Source of the DNA: Valencia hispanica
Lineage: Eukaryota; Chordata; Actinopteri; Cyprinodontiformes; Valenciidae
Length of the DNA: 64,000 nt
Assembly (NCBI GenBank): GCA_963556495.2
Contig: OY747717.1
Coordinates: 3,746,501-3,810,500, forward strand
Direction: 5' to 3'
Part shown: positions 24,900 through 35,433 of the stretch, in pieces
Layout of the letters: every line of letters starts with the position of its first letter
Numbering within the stretch: position 1 is the first letter of the stretch
The notes under the pieces: model-generated
Seen by the model: the letters and a program-made list of their open reading frames with translations, nothing else
Databases searched by the model: none
What the model was told of the DNA's origin: nothing
Translations under genes and position numbers: made by a program

Positions 24900-25790
24900 C
24901 TTAAAGAGTAACTAAACCCCAAAACAACTTTTTTTTTGCTTCTAAACTGTATAAATGGGTCTTTACCAATGCAATCTTTCAGTTTCTGGGATTATTTTTA
25001 CATTTTCGTTTAAACTTGTTTAATTCTACACTTTTTGGTCTAAAAACGTCTTAGTGCTGCCCTCTTGAACGGTGGCTACTACATTTGAATTTTGTGATTG
25101 GTGGAGAGCGGTACATCTTTACGTCACAGGCCTGGTCTCTTCAGACACGCCGCGTGGGTTTGAGTATAAAACTATCTCTCAGACACACTCGCCCCGTGGC
25201 GAGTTTGGAGCTGGATTGCGTTTTTCAGGTTACCATTATTATCACATTAGCACTTAGTTAGCATAGCTAACATACTGTTTTGAACGTTAGCCTATGTTAG
25301 CATTACCACTCAGAGACTGGACCCATCATGTCTCCCTCTGCCTCAGCAGCACCGGGCTCGGGCAGCGCTGACTCAGCGCCCTGAGCCAGCGGCTCGAATT
25401 GATATGGCTCGCTGCCGCTGGGCTCCATAAAGCCTCCCTCTACTTCCGGTGACGGCGGAGGAGATCCGCCGGTGCTGCTGAGGTAGAGGGAGACAGGATG
25501 GGTCCAGTCTCTGAGTGGTGATGCTAACATAGGCTAACGTTCAAAACAGATTACCGTTGATCAGATAGATCAGTCGCAAAACTGCCAACGTCGCTTTGGT
25601 CACTGTCCATGTTTCAGTGTCAGATTAAGCTGCTGTCACTGTCCTCCTGAACACACCCCAACGTTCCCCCCTGCGTTCATCCTCCACACTTGGCCACGCC
25701 CCTCCGTTCTTCCTGGCACCGCCCACTTATTTTCAAACGTTGTCTGGGGGCGGGGTTATGATTTTTCATGGGGTTCAGTTACACTTTAAA
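24900..25790. mobile_element. DNA element with TTAAAG/GTAACT ends
   Basis: Left terminus TTAAAGAGTAACTAAACCCC; the right terminus GGGGTTCAGTTACACTTTAA is its near-perfect reverse complement. TTAA at both outer ends could be a piggyBac-type target. About 890 bases, no transposase. A GAGTATAAAAC block near 25160 is also present in the related fragment at 5091-5500. The element holds a strong hairpin at 25275-25549. Confidence 0.75.
25275..25549. repeat. 80-bp-arm hairpin inside the TTAAAG element
   Basis: Arms 25275-25354 and 25470-25549 are reverse complements with about three mismatches, separated by a 115-base loop. The arms include CTGTTTTGAACGTTAGCCTA and ACTCAGAGACTGGACCCATC. The ORF at 25303-25530 is read through the hairpin and is not a gene. 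Confidence 0.85.
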
Positions 25791-26020
25791 GTCAACATGT
25801 TTCCATCTCACCTGCTGCGCTGCCATTGTGCTCCGTGTCCAAAATGTGCGTTTTCGAGTCTCTTAGTGTGCTAAAAGTTGCGCACATTTTTCTGCCACGT
25901 TTTTTTTCTATAAGTCCCAAACTTGGCGTAGAAAGTGACTTGCGCAGTTTTCAGAGACCGTTTTGTGTGTAAGCAAGCTTTATATAAATGAGACCACAGA
26001 TCTGCTCGGGGCTCGATCGT
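25791..26020. other. intron between two DNA elements
   Basis: No element ends found. ACAGATCTGCTCGGGG at 25996 matches a short motif also present near 27140 and 52630. Confidence 0.45.
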
Positions 26021-26728
26021 ATGGGGAGCCTAAGTCTCCTCCCCTTCCTGTCGGCCCATGGGTCCCCCCGAAAAAAATGAATGTGAGTCACGGAGCGATA
26101 AAATGTATTTTTTGGTCCGCTTAGCTTATGTCCTGAATCGAACATATGATGTACGTCAATTTAAAAGACAACTAATGATGATGCGTTTCGACTGTTTTGT
26201 CAAGTGATTTGGGATTTATTTGATTGTAAAAATTCGCAATTAAAATGCTTACAAATCAGAAGTCGCATATATGACGTCACCGAGCTAACGCTAGCTAGCA
26301 CTAGCTAAAGACCTTGTGGAGCTGCATGCTGGCTCTCACTCTACCGACTGTTTCTCCCCCAGCATAGCTGCTAGTTTACACATTTATGGTGGTTTTCTCC
26401 ATGTTTAACGCTCCTTCCTTCGTCCTGGAGGAAGGAGGCGAAGCTGGGCTAATCTCACCGCCATTTTTCTCCTAATTTTTTTTCTGTTGTAGTCGACTAA
26501 GTGTTTTTACACAAAACCTAAAGTAACTTTTTCCGCCGGTCGAAAATTAGCGTTTTCTCTGCATCAAAACGTGTCTATAAAATTCATGGACATCATATGT
26601 TCAATCCATGACGCATTTCAAACGGGATCAGAAAATCACTTTTATCGCTCCATTGACTCTCATTAATTTTTTGGGGCATTAGGCGACCCATGGACAGGTA
26701 GTAGAAGGGCGGGACTTAGGCTCCCCAT
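26021..26728. mobile_element. DNA element with long inverted ends ATGGGGAGCCTAAGTC
   Basis: Left end ATGGGGAGCCTAAGTCTCC; right end GGGACTTAGGCTCCCCAT. Complementarity continues inward for about 180 bases with mismatches: CCCATGGGTC / GACCCATGG, GGAGCGATAAAA / TTTTATCGCTCC, ATCGAACATATGATG / CATCATATGTTCAAT. The centre (26260-26480) is unrelated and includes CTAGCTAGCACTAGC. About 708 bases, no coding frame. Confidence 0.8.
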
Positions 26729-27090
26729 TACATAACTGGCTGAACGCTGAAATTACCCTACATGATTGGCTGGACGTTAGCACGCTGACGTATAGCGCAG
26801 TAAAAAACAAATCGCAAGTATACAACATGAGAACAGATGAAGTATACAGAATAATTCAACAGATATAAACGTTACATGCAAAAAACATTTTTCTATCGCG
26901 AGGAAAAATCAGTCTAAATGTGGTTAATCACAACCTGCTAAACTCTTTCCAAAGCCTATGTGTGAAAGAGCATCACCAGAAAAGATGAGTCACGTTTTAT
27001 TATTAATCCCCACAGGAACCTTTTATAAACATTTGTGTCTCTGTTGAATTTTAATATATAGTGCTCTGCAGGGTTAAAAAGGTAGTTTGT
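26729..27090. other. intron, no recognised gene
   Basis: AT-rich, nothing recognised. Confidence 0.45.
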
Positions 27091-27165
27091 CCGAGTGGCG
27101 TCGCGGTAGTGTGACGTTATCGGCAAGCGCAGGGCCCCTGAGCAGATCTGGTACCTACAACCGTG
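27091..27165 (+). repeat. short tRNA-SINE-like block
   Basis: GTCCGAGTGGCGTCGCGGTA then GTTATCGGCAAGCGCAGGG and GAGCAGATCTGGT. The first part resembles a tRNA A-box region. The second part recurs as reverse complement at 52628-52668. A B box is not clear, so a degenerate SINE head is only a possibility. Confidence 0.4.
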
Positions 27166-27199
27166 TTGGCCTCACCTTTGGCCGACGGAGTTTGACCCT

Positions 27200-28110
27200 T
27201 GGGTTGGACTCTGATTAGCTGCTAGCTTGACTCTCACATCTCATAATTAATTCTGTATAGCTCTTAGCTCAGCCCTGAGTCCTTATAATACTGACCGTAA
27301 TTAGCTTAGCTCTTAGTTCCTGTAAGTGTCCCTCTGATAAGCCTTTAGTTTGACCTTGAGTGGTTGCTAGCTTGATTCTGATTAGCTGTTTATTTGACTC
27401 TGATTGGCCATTAGCTTTGATGTGATTAGCTGTTAGTTTGACTCTTTGAAATGAGCCTGAATAGTTGCTAGCTTAATTCTGATCACTAGTTTGCTCGACT
27501 CTGATTAGCCGTTAGCTTGACCTTTAATAGCCATTGGTTTGACTCTTTGAAAGAGCCTGAATAGCTGCTAGCTTGATTCTTATCAATAGTGTGCTCGACT
27601 CTGATTAGCTGTTAGTCTTAATATTATTAGCTGTTAGCTTGTCCTTGATTAGCCGTTAGCGTGACTCTTTAAATGATCCTGAATAGCTGCTAGCTTGATC
27701 CTGATCACTGGTTTGCTTGACTCTGATTAGTTGTTAGCCTGAATCGGATTAGCTGTTAGCTTGTCCTTGATTAGCCGTTAGCTTGACTCTTTAAATGATC
27801 CTGAATAGCTGCTAGCTTGATCCTGATCAGTGGTTTGCTTGACTCTGATTAGTTGTTAGCCTGAATTTGATTAGCTGTTGGCTTGACCTTGAATAGTCGT
27901 TAGCTTGACTCTTTAAATGATCCTGAATAGCTGCTAGCTTGATCCTGATCACTGGTTTGCTTGACTCTGATTAGTTGTTAGCCTGAATCTGATTAGCTGT
28001 TAGCTTGACTCTTTAAATGAGCTTGGATAGCTGCTAGCTTGATTCTGATCACTGGTTTGCTTGACTCCGATTAGCTTTTAGCTTGACTCTGAGTAGGTGT
28101 CAGCTTCAGT
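27200..28110. repeat. minisatellite, unit 101-123 bp, TTAGCTTGA-rich
   Basis: Tandem units around GACTCTTTAAATGATCCTGA, ATAGCTGCTAGCTTGAT, TGATCACTGGTTTGCTTGAC and GATTAGTTGTTAGCCTGAA. The GACTCTTT block recurs at about 27440, 27541, 27663, 27784, 27907 and 28008, so spacing is 101 to 123 bases, the longer ones carrying a TCCTTGATTAGCCGTTAGC insert. The left part (27200-27440) is more degenerate. Confidence 0.9.
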
Positions 28111-29567
28111 TACTACCCTGAATCCTGTTTGAGTTTCTGTTATACTCTAAACAGAGATCACTGTGGTTAATGTCTATTTATGGTGAGACATTGACTGTAC
28201 AGAACTACCCCACCGAACCCCTCAAAAAGCTGAAATACTAATTTTAAAGAACAAGATAAGTACCAACTTATTTGACCAAAATTGTTCGAAATTATGAGTA
28301 TTATTTAATACTCTTTCCAGTTAAGTCATGATGGCTAATTCCATTGTAAAATATATCCTCAATAAACGTATGATGTGTATAATATATTATAGTTTAGTTT
28401 TAAGCAAAATAGCGACTTTAGTCATTCAAATCCCAACAGATAAACTGGAATTCTCACACACAGAATCAGTCTCTGAGAAAATAGCTCCACAATATTTTCT
28501 TCAAACAACGCTTTAAAATACACCAGAGATGCTATCAGAGTCCAAATATTCAAACAGTAGTGGCCATGTTTTATATCTGGACTGTGTATAAAAGAGACCA
28601 CAGCATGCTAAAAATATGCACTTAAAATAACAGACTTTGTTATTTTGACATCTGCCTTTAAATTAATTCCAGTCTTAATGTCTGAGCGTGTTCTTGTTCT
28701 GCCTGATTAATCAAAGAAACATTATAAGCGGACCTTTGTGGAGATTGAATTTCCCCAGTGGAAACAGCCACCCTCAGCGTCCCTTCTCTTCAGAAAACGC
28801 AAAACATCCGTTATGTTTTAATTATTCCAATTAAGTTTTTATCACTTTAATGTTCTAGACGAATAATCAACAATCAGGCGGTGTATTGGCCTTCTGTCAG
28901 AGTCTGTGTGTGTGAAATAAAGCCATTAGCTGAGCTGTCTGCAGAGTGTCTCAGGAGGTTAATTGGAACATGAAGCGCTGTGTTAACCAGGATTTATCAA
29001 CGTAATTACACACACTGTAATTAGAGGCTTTTTATTGGTCTAATGAAGCCAATCGTATGAAATTGTGTGTGATGTTTTAATTACTTGTCTATTTTCTTTT
29101 TTTTTTCTTTACTGGGTTCAACTTTTACAAAAAACACACATGAATGTGTCCAGCCGAGTGCTTTGGCTACATTAACCAAAGAAAGAGAGTGTGTGTTTGT
29201 GTGAATCAGTGTAATTCATTAGGTGGGATGTTTTCCCACAGATTAGACCAGTGTTGACTCTGTTACCTTTAGCCGCTGCGTTCATTAGAGCGTTGTCATT
29301 CATTACCTCTAGCTGCTAATTAAAATCCGCTCTTAATTGGCAATAGGAAGATAATTCTGCCATTTATTCTGTGGATAACAAGAAGGCCCAATAAACCTTT
29401 TATTAGATGCTTAACCAGAACAGTTAACCTTTTAATGAGGGCCAACACAGAACCCTAATGCGATGAGGTTTTCAACACATACATGAGCAGCGCTGCTACC
29501 CTGCTGTGTACAAGAATACCTGCTGATTTTCTGCATTAACGAAAGGTTTTCACCTCATTCTCCACAG
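28111..29567. other. intron before exon D; possible conserved non-coding DNA
   Basis: No repeat ends recognised. Around 28670-29100 and 29280-29460 the sequence is balanced and carries many TAATTA, TTAATTGG and ATTTGCAT-like words typical of developmental enhancers in fish introns (for example GTAATTACACACACTGTAAT and GCTAATTAAAATCCGC). A polypyrimidine tract precedes the exon D acceptor. Confidence 0.4.
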
Positions 29568-29681
29568 CTGGAGCAGCCACTGATCCTCCCCCTCAGGCTC
29601 CGCCCCCTCCTGAGGCTCAGCCAGTTGAAACCAAGGCTCCCGAGGAGGAGATGGATGTGACTGATGATGACATCACAGCAG
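29568..29681 (+). CDS. wdr7: WDR7 exon D (proline-rich acidic linker)
   Basis: 114 bases encode a Pro-rich then acidic stretch: GAATDPPPQAPPPPEAQPVE followed by TKAPEEEMDVTDDDITA. The ending D-D-D-I-T before Gly is the conserved WDR7 feature just ahead of exon E. The acceptor is CATTCTCCACAG; the first two bases complete the codon begun by exon C. The donor is AGCAG|GTATGT. Both sides are phase 1 and the length is a multiple of three, so skipping would keep frame. The acidic and proline-rich composition suggests a flexible loop. Confidence 0.85.
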
Positions 29682-30079
29682 GTATGTGCAACAAAACAAT
29701 ATTAGTTAGGGTAAAACCCCTGGAGGGTGATGCAGTATGCAAACACAAGAACCTCGCCAATACAATATAAGGGTTAGACAGAAGTAATTTAAGCACCACT
29801 TAATAATTTGTTGCCAAGCACTTACTATATGGATCAGATGATAAACATCCATTAGAGCCTTCATCAAAGAGACCAAATGGACAATGTTCAATTCAAAAAA
29901 AAATCTGTTTCATTAATTGCAATCAAACAGGCGTCTGTAATATACAAACCTAGAGAAAGGTTTAGGTCCTTATCACTTAAAATTGTTGCTTTGTGTAGGT
30001 GTGGACAGGTATAAGGTTAGGTGGGATATACCCTGTATAACCATAGCGGTGTTAGTGTAGAAGCAACCTATGCTGAACA
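29682..30079. other. intron after exon D
   Basis: No element recognised. Confidence 0.5.
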
Positions 30080-30470
30080 TGTGTAAACTGAGCTAAAACT
30101 AACTAAATTAAACTGAATTGCAGTGAGCTAAACTGCACTTGGCAAAATTACATTGAGCTGAACTACACTGAACTAAACCTAGCTGAAACAAATTAAGCTA
30201 TACTTCACTGAGCTAAACTAAGCTGAAATAAACTAAACTATACTGAGCTAAAATAAAGTTAGCTAAACTACACTGACCTAAACCTAGCTGAAATAAACTG
30301 AGCTAAACTACATTTAACTACACTGAAATAAACTAAACTGCCGTAAGCTAAACTACACTTAGCCAAACTAAACTGACCTAAAGTACATTTATATACTGCA
30401 CCAAGCTAAAATGAACCAAGCTAAACTACTGAGTTAAACGAAACTGTGCTAAATTAAACCTTAGTATTTA
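30080..30470. repeat. degenerate GCTAAACT array
   Basis: Continuous variants of a 10-base theme, CTGAGCTAAA / ACTGAACTAA, over about 390 bases. Copies differ too much for a fixed higher-order unit. Resembles an old simple-sequence array. Confidence 0.8.
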
Positions 30471-31500
30471 TAGAAATTTGTTTTTCCTTACAGTAAAAAA
30501 TGAATTTTATTTAATTTAGTTTTAATATAGTATGTGATGTTTGTGGCAGCCTGTTTTTATTGCTACAAATACCTTTAACTGGTTTCTAAAACTGTTTTAG
30601 ATCTGGATGAAACATTTCATCTTCTGATATCCCAGAACTTTTTCCATTCATTCTGCTGGAGATATTTAACCCATAATCTCTTTGAAGATGTGAGACACAG
30701 ATTGAAAGCAATAGAAATAAACTCTCTGCTCATATTTTCCCCTCTGGAAGTGTTTGTGGTGTAAAACTATAGGGTTTTTTTTCTCAGTCTTCCTGCAAGG
30801 CCTCAACTGCTGTAGTTCTAAAGAACCCAGAGAGCTTTTTTTAAATCACTTATGGGCAGCTTGAGCTGAGATGATTTGCTCTGCCAAGTCTATATTTAAG
30901 CCAAGCACAGTAAGTGTTTCTGCATCGGTGTCGCCCTGAATCCCAGTCAACCTGAATGGTGTTAAAAGCGGGTTATTGGTCGCTGTCCCACACAGTTACA
31001 CAGTGCGGAGGTGAGAAACGGCCCACACTTGCACCACAGGTAGAAACACACACCTTCCACTCCATTTCTCTGACATGCGTCTTAATGTGTGGGACACATG
31101 TGCTCCACTTTCAAACACTTTAACCTGAACAATTCTTATATTTCCCACCGCATTACCCAAAGTATTCTTGTGAGTAATAAAAGCCTTTGAGCTGATGACT
31201 TAATACATTTTTTTAAAATTACTAATGCAGCAATATAAATATTCCGACTGATATCTATATTCGATATTATAATCGATTATCAATTCGATATTGATAATCA
31301 ATATTTGCTACTAATAAATAATACACACAAACGGCAACAAGATTGTTAAATTGTTAAAGTTGTATATGAAATATTTGTATTTCCATTTTATTTCCCATCC
31401 CATTGTGTGAAGGTAGCATCGATCCAAAGTTAAACTTCTTAAATTGGCCCTGAACATACAGGGAATTCTGGATTCTGGTAACATACAGGTAAAAAGTATG
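30471..31500. other. intron, no recognised gene
   Basis: AT-rich; 31240-31310 has repeated ATATCGATA/TCGATAT words like those inside hAT-like MITEs elsewhere, but no ends were found. Confidence 0.45.
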
Positions 31501-33060
31501 GAATTTGTGCCTGAAAACTGTAGAACCCAACTAACACAGCCAACCAAACCTAATCAAATCCAAACCCTAAACAACCAACAACCAACCAGTTAAAACCAGG
31601 CTAACTAACTCAACCAATTAATCAATCCAATGCAAACATCCAACCAAATACAGCCAACCATACTCAACCAACTAAGATACTACATGACCAGTAACCAACC
31701 AACTAACATAATAATAATAATAATAATAACGGCTTGCATTTATATAGCGCTTTTCAAGACTCTCAAAGCGCTTTACAACTCCATTATTCATTCACTCTCA
31801 CATTCACACACTGGTGGAAGCAAGCTATGATTATAGCCACAGCTGCCCTGGGGCAGACTGACAGAAGCGAGGCTGCCATATCGTGCCATCGGCCCTTCTG
31901 GCCAACACCAGTAGGCAAAGTAGGTGAAGTGTCTTGCCCAAGGACACAACGACATGTAGCAAGTGGAAGCTGGAATCGAACCCACAATTACACAACCCAG
32001 CCATCCAAACCAAATCCATCTAACCAACCAGCTAAACCAGCCCAACTTACCTAACCAACTAACCAACCCAATGCGATGATCCTACCAGCCCAACCAAATA
32101 TAGCTAACCAACCAATTAACTAACTGAACCCCACATAACCACTAACCAACCAGTCAAACCCATCTCAACATACCAATCAACTAAACAACCTAATTAAACA
32201 AAACAAATCCGTCTAACCATTAACTATCTGAATCCCAAACGACCAACTAACCAACACAATGCAGTTACAAACAAATACAACCAACCAAGCTCAACCAACC
32301 AATTAACTAACTGAACCCAACACAACCACTAACCAACCTACTAACCCAGCAATCCAAACCAAATCCACCTAACCATTGAACTATCAGAACCCCAAGCAAC
32401 CAATGACTGACCAGCAAGTTAAAACCAGCCCTACTTAGCCAACCAACCAACATACCCAATGCAATTATCCAACCCCGCCTAACCAAATACAGCCAACCAC
32501 ACCAAAGTCAACCAACCAATTAACTATCTGAACCCTAAACAACCAACGAACCAACGCAATGCAGTTAGCCAACCAGCCCAACCAAATACAACCAACCAAT
32601 TTACTATATGAACCCCACATAACCAATAACCAAACAGTTAAATCCAGTGCAACCCAACAGACTAACTCACCCACCAATCCACTCAGCCTACTAACCAACC
32701 AACCAATTAACTAACTGAACCCCACATAACCAATAACCAACCAACTAACCCAGCAATCCAAACCAACTCCACCTAACCATTAAACTAATTAAACTATCAG
32801 AACCCCAAACAACCAATGACTGACCAGCAAGTTAAAACCAGCCCAACTTACCCAACCAACCAACCGACCAACCAACCAACCGACCAACCAACCCAATGCA
32901 ATTGTCCAATCCACCAGCGTAAGCAAATGCAGCCAACCACACCAAACTCAACACAACCAAGTTATTAACTCACTCACCCCACCCAATAAACCCAGTCAAC
33001 CAACGGACTTAACAGTAAAATCTGCCTAGTGACTCTACCAACTAACCAAACCAGTCAGAT
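31501..33060. repeat. AACC-type array with higher-order units, interrupted by a SINE
   Basis: About 1.3 kb of degenerate AACCAACCAACT sequence split by the SINE at 31725-31992. Longer words recur: AATTAACTAACTGAACCC at 32114, 32301 and 32705; GACCAGCAAGTTAAAACCAG at about 32409 and 32822; AACCCAGCAATCCAAACCAA at about 32344 and 32748. This points to repeated segmental duplications with a spacing near 400 bases. Confidence 0.9.
31725..31992 (-). mobile_element. tRNA-derived SINE with L2-type tail
   Basis: Read on the minus strand: a B-box-like GGGTTCGATTCC (near 31985), then TGTCCTTGGGCAAGACACTT, CCAGAAGGGCCGATGG, CTCGCTTCTGTCAGTCTGCC, GTGTGTGAATGTGAGAGTGA, AAAGCGCTTTGAGAGTC and GCGCTATATAAATGCAAGCC, ending in a TTATTATTATT run (31706-31729). 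This is the layout of a common fish SINE family. The A box is missing or lost, so the 5' end is truncated. It is inserted in the AACC array. Confidence 0.8.
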
Positions 33061-33600
33061 TGAGATATGGACTTTGACTAGGCCATTGCTACACCTCAAT
33101 TATTTTCTGTTTCAGTCGTTCCGTTTTTATTTCCCAAACAATTCCTTATCTTTTCAATTCGATGACCCTCCTGCTCCAAGTCACTTTCCACCAACATGCA
33201 TAACTTTGTTCGACTGTCATGAATATTTGAAATGTCCGTTTACATTAAGTACAAGTTATCCAAACATGGATGAATCTTACCTGTCCAGGAGAAAATTAGC
33301 AACGTTGGCTTCTGTCTTCAAATTCTTCTCGGTTTTCAGCCGTCTCCATCTTGCAAGGGCATCTCCTAAACAAATCCTTTATATTTCTGACTTTGTCACG
33401 ACGTATTTCTGAATGATAACGAGGTCTTTTAGGTGTAGTAACGTTAGACATTTTTTATCCGAAACACTTTTGTAGCTGCAGCTGTAGTAACGAGAGCAGA
33501 GCTGGCAACCCCGATGCCAAAACTCTACTGACTTCCTGATTGGTAGATAGGTAGAGGGCGGAGCTTCAGGCCAAAACACAAGATGACATCATCTGCATCA
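33061..33600. other. intron, no recognised gene
   Basis: A 127-codon ORF (33029-33412) shows no domain. 33400-33600 includes GTAGAGGGCGGAGCTTCAGG; no element ends were fixed. Confidence 0.45.
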
Positions 33601-33602
33601 GT

Positions 33603-34091
33603 TGAGGGCTGCAACTTCACTTTTTAAATGACAATATCCTGGCTGTACTACTGTTGTCAGTGAAGTATTTGAAATGAACAGGATTTCTTAATGTCTAGTG
33701 ACATATCAGGGCCATTTTATGATTAACTGAAATACATTTCTTACATGCAGCTCCTTTAAAAATTAACATAGTTTTTCGCAACTGACGCGGACACTGAGGT
33801 CTCCTCTTCCTCGCTGATGACTTCGACATGCTTCATCACCGTCGTACTCCTGTGCCAGGCAACGTCTGACTTGCAAATGTTGCAGATAACAAACGTCTTT
33901 GCTTTAAGATAAGTGCTCCCAAACGTTTTAAGTTTGTATCTTCTTACGTCAACCTGCTTCTGCCATGTTCCATGTGTGTCTACCATGCGCTACTGGCGAC
34001 CACATATGGCGGCACATTTGACAAAATTGGTTGCCAACGCATTTTATCATCGAATTTTATGGATTTTATCGATTCGTTGTTGCAGCCCTAG
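33603..34091 (-). mobile_element. hAT element 5' remnant
   Basis: The right edge GTTGTTGCAGCCCTA (to 34091) is the reverse of a TAGGGCTGCAAC-type hAT terminus, followed inward by ATCGATAAAATCC. GAGGGCTGCAACTTC at 33604 may be a second end. It contains the relic zinc-finger frame at 33756-33986. No catalytic domain is present. Confidence 0.55.
33756..33986 (-). pseudogene. BED-type zinc finger relic of a hAT transposase
   Basis: A 76-codon frame reads TFVICNICKSDVAWHRSTTV then MKHVE. Cys35, Cys38 and His53 fit the C-x2-C...H spacing of BED fingers found at the N terminus of hAT transposases and ZBED proteins. The second histidine is not seen, and the frame turns acidic (ISEEEETSVS) and stops. 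The rest of a transposase (RNase H-like fold, about 600 residues) is missing. I read it as a decayed N-terminal fragment. Confidence 0.55.
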
Positions 34092-35433
34092 CTGATATGC
34101 TGTTTGTTTTTCCTCACTCCTGCAGTACATTATGACAAAAACGTTTCTACTTTTAACACGTGTTATTGTGACAGTATCACTTTCGCCCTGAAACATGTTC
34201 GCAAGTTTTAAAAAGTGGCCAAAGATGGGCCGAAGAGGAGAAAAACAAAGGAGGGGAAACCTTCAAAGACACAAAGACGAAAGGACAGACATGACGACAG
34301 CCATGCAATCACCTGGCTTCAGGCCGTTTCCACGGTGATAGACTCATCTCATCAGTGTGTCGTCTCCCTGTCTCTCTCTCTCTCACACACACACACAGGT
34401 GAATACGGGGTTCAGGGTGTGATGACATTTGTTGCTTGGTGCCACAGCTGCAAAGCCTTTGAGAGACGAGCTCACACACACACCTAAACCTGACGGCGTG
34501 TGTTGTAATTATGTCCCTAACAGTGTCAGGGGATGTCATTAGGATCCACATCACACACACACACAGAGTATTGGGTGGACTTATTACTTAGAAACATCCT
34601 GCCCAAGTATCCTAACAACCATATATAAGGGAAGAGACACCTGAGAAGATGCGTTTTACTTTTTCAGAATCACAAACTGAATCGGGTTTTGCAGCCGTGT
34701 GCAGACTTGGACGTAATTAGTTCTGCGGCGGAAACGACAGCTTCAGTTTGGTTTCATTTTTCCAACGTTGCACCGCTCCGCAGGAGAAATACATCAAACT
34801 AAACATTTATAAATTCTTGGTTCAATACTTTTGCAGATAGAGGAAAAAAAACCTTTGAATTTATTTTTTAACGGATGTCATTTTAAATATTAAGGAATGC
34901 TTCTTGATTTTATTGGTACAGTGTTTTTTATTTTCCTTCTGAAATCCAGAGCTTCTTGTGATCTGCTAAGGTGGCCTGGATCACTCCAGTTCAGGAGTCG
35001 CGTTAACCGAATATTTTCCACATTTTACTTGGAAAATCTGATGGCCGTCCGTCGTTTTGACAGATTAATATTCACACCTCTCTGACCACTTCGTGAAAAT
35101 TTGCAGACATTTTCAACTTTACGCATGAAGTACAGGTAACTAAATCAATCCAAAAAAGGGATTCCCAATAGAGCATCATCTCAGACCTGGACAACATACT
35201 CAATTCATCTCGCTAACCGGGAGCTGACGGCGCGTTGAAGAGTTACTGAGGCTTTGGAGCGCGTCGCTCCCAAGAGGCCGGTGCTGCGGGATTTCCTCCC
35301 GCTGAAGCGATAGCTTCCGGGTCAGGAAACGGCTCGTTCAGAAAGTCTTTCCGACTTCTGATCACTTCTGTTGGAGAAATGTTCCCCTAATTTTAGTCTC
35401 CAGCATGGCAGCTGAGCATGTATTTAGCCTCCA
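34092..35433. other. intron with TC/CA runs
   Basis: CT run at about 34368-34384 followed by CA repeats to 34400; further CA repeats at 34475-34485 and 34550-34565. ORFs here are chance. Confidence 0.5.

Noticed and set aside
25303..25530. 75-codon Pro/Glu/Ser-rich minus-strand ORF
   Set aside because: It lies wholly inside the 80-bp-arm hairpin; no other coding evidence.
27200..28110. Regular repeats with spacers as a CRISPR-like array
   Set aside because: Units are contiguous and diverged, with no constant repeat plus unique spacer pattern; the genome is eukaryotic.
31970..31992. tRNA gene from the GGGTTCGATTCC box
   Set aside because: No acceptor stem or A box; it belongs to a SINE.
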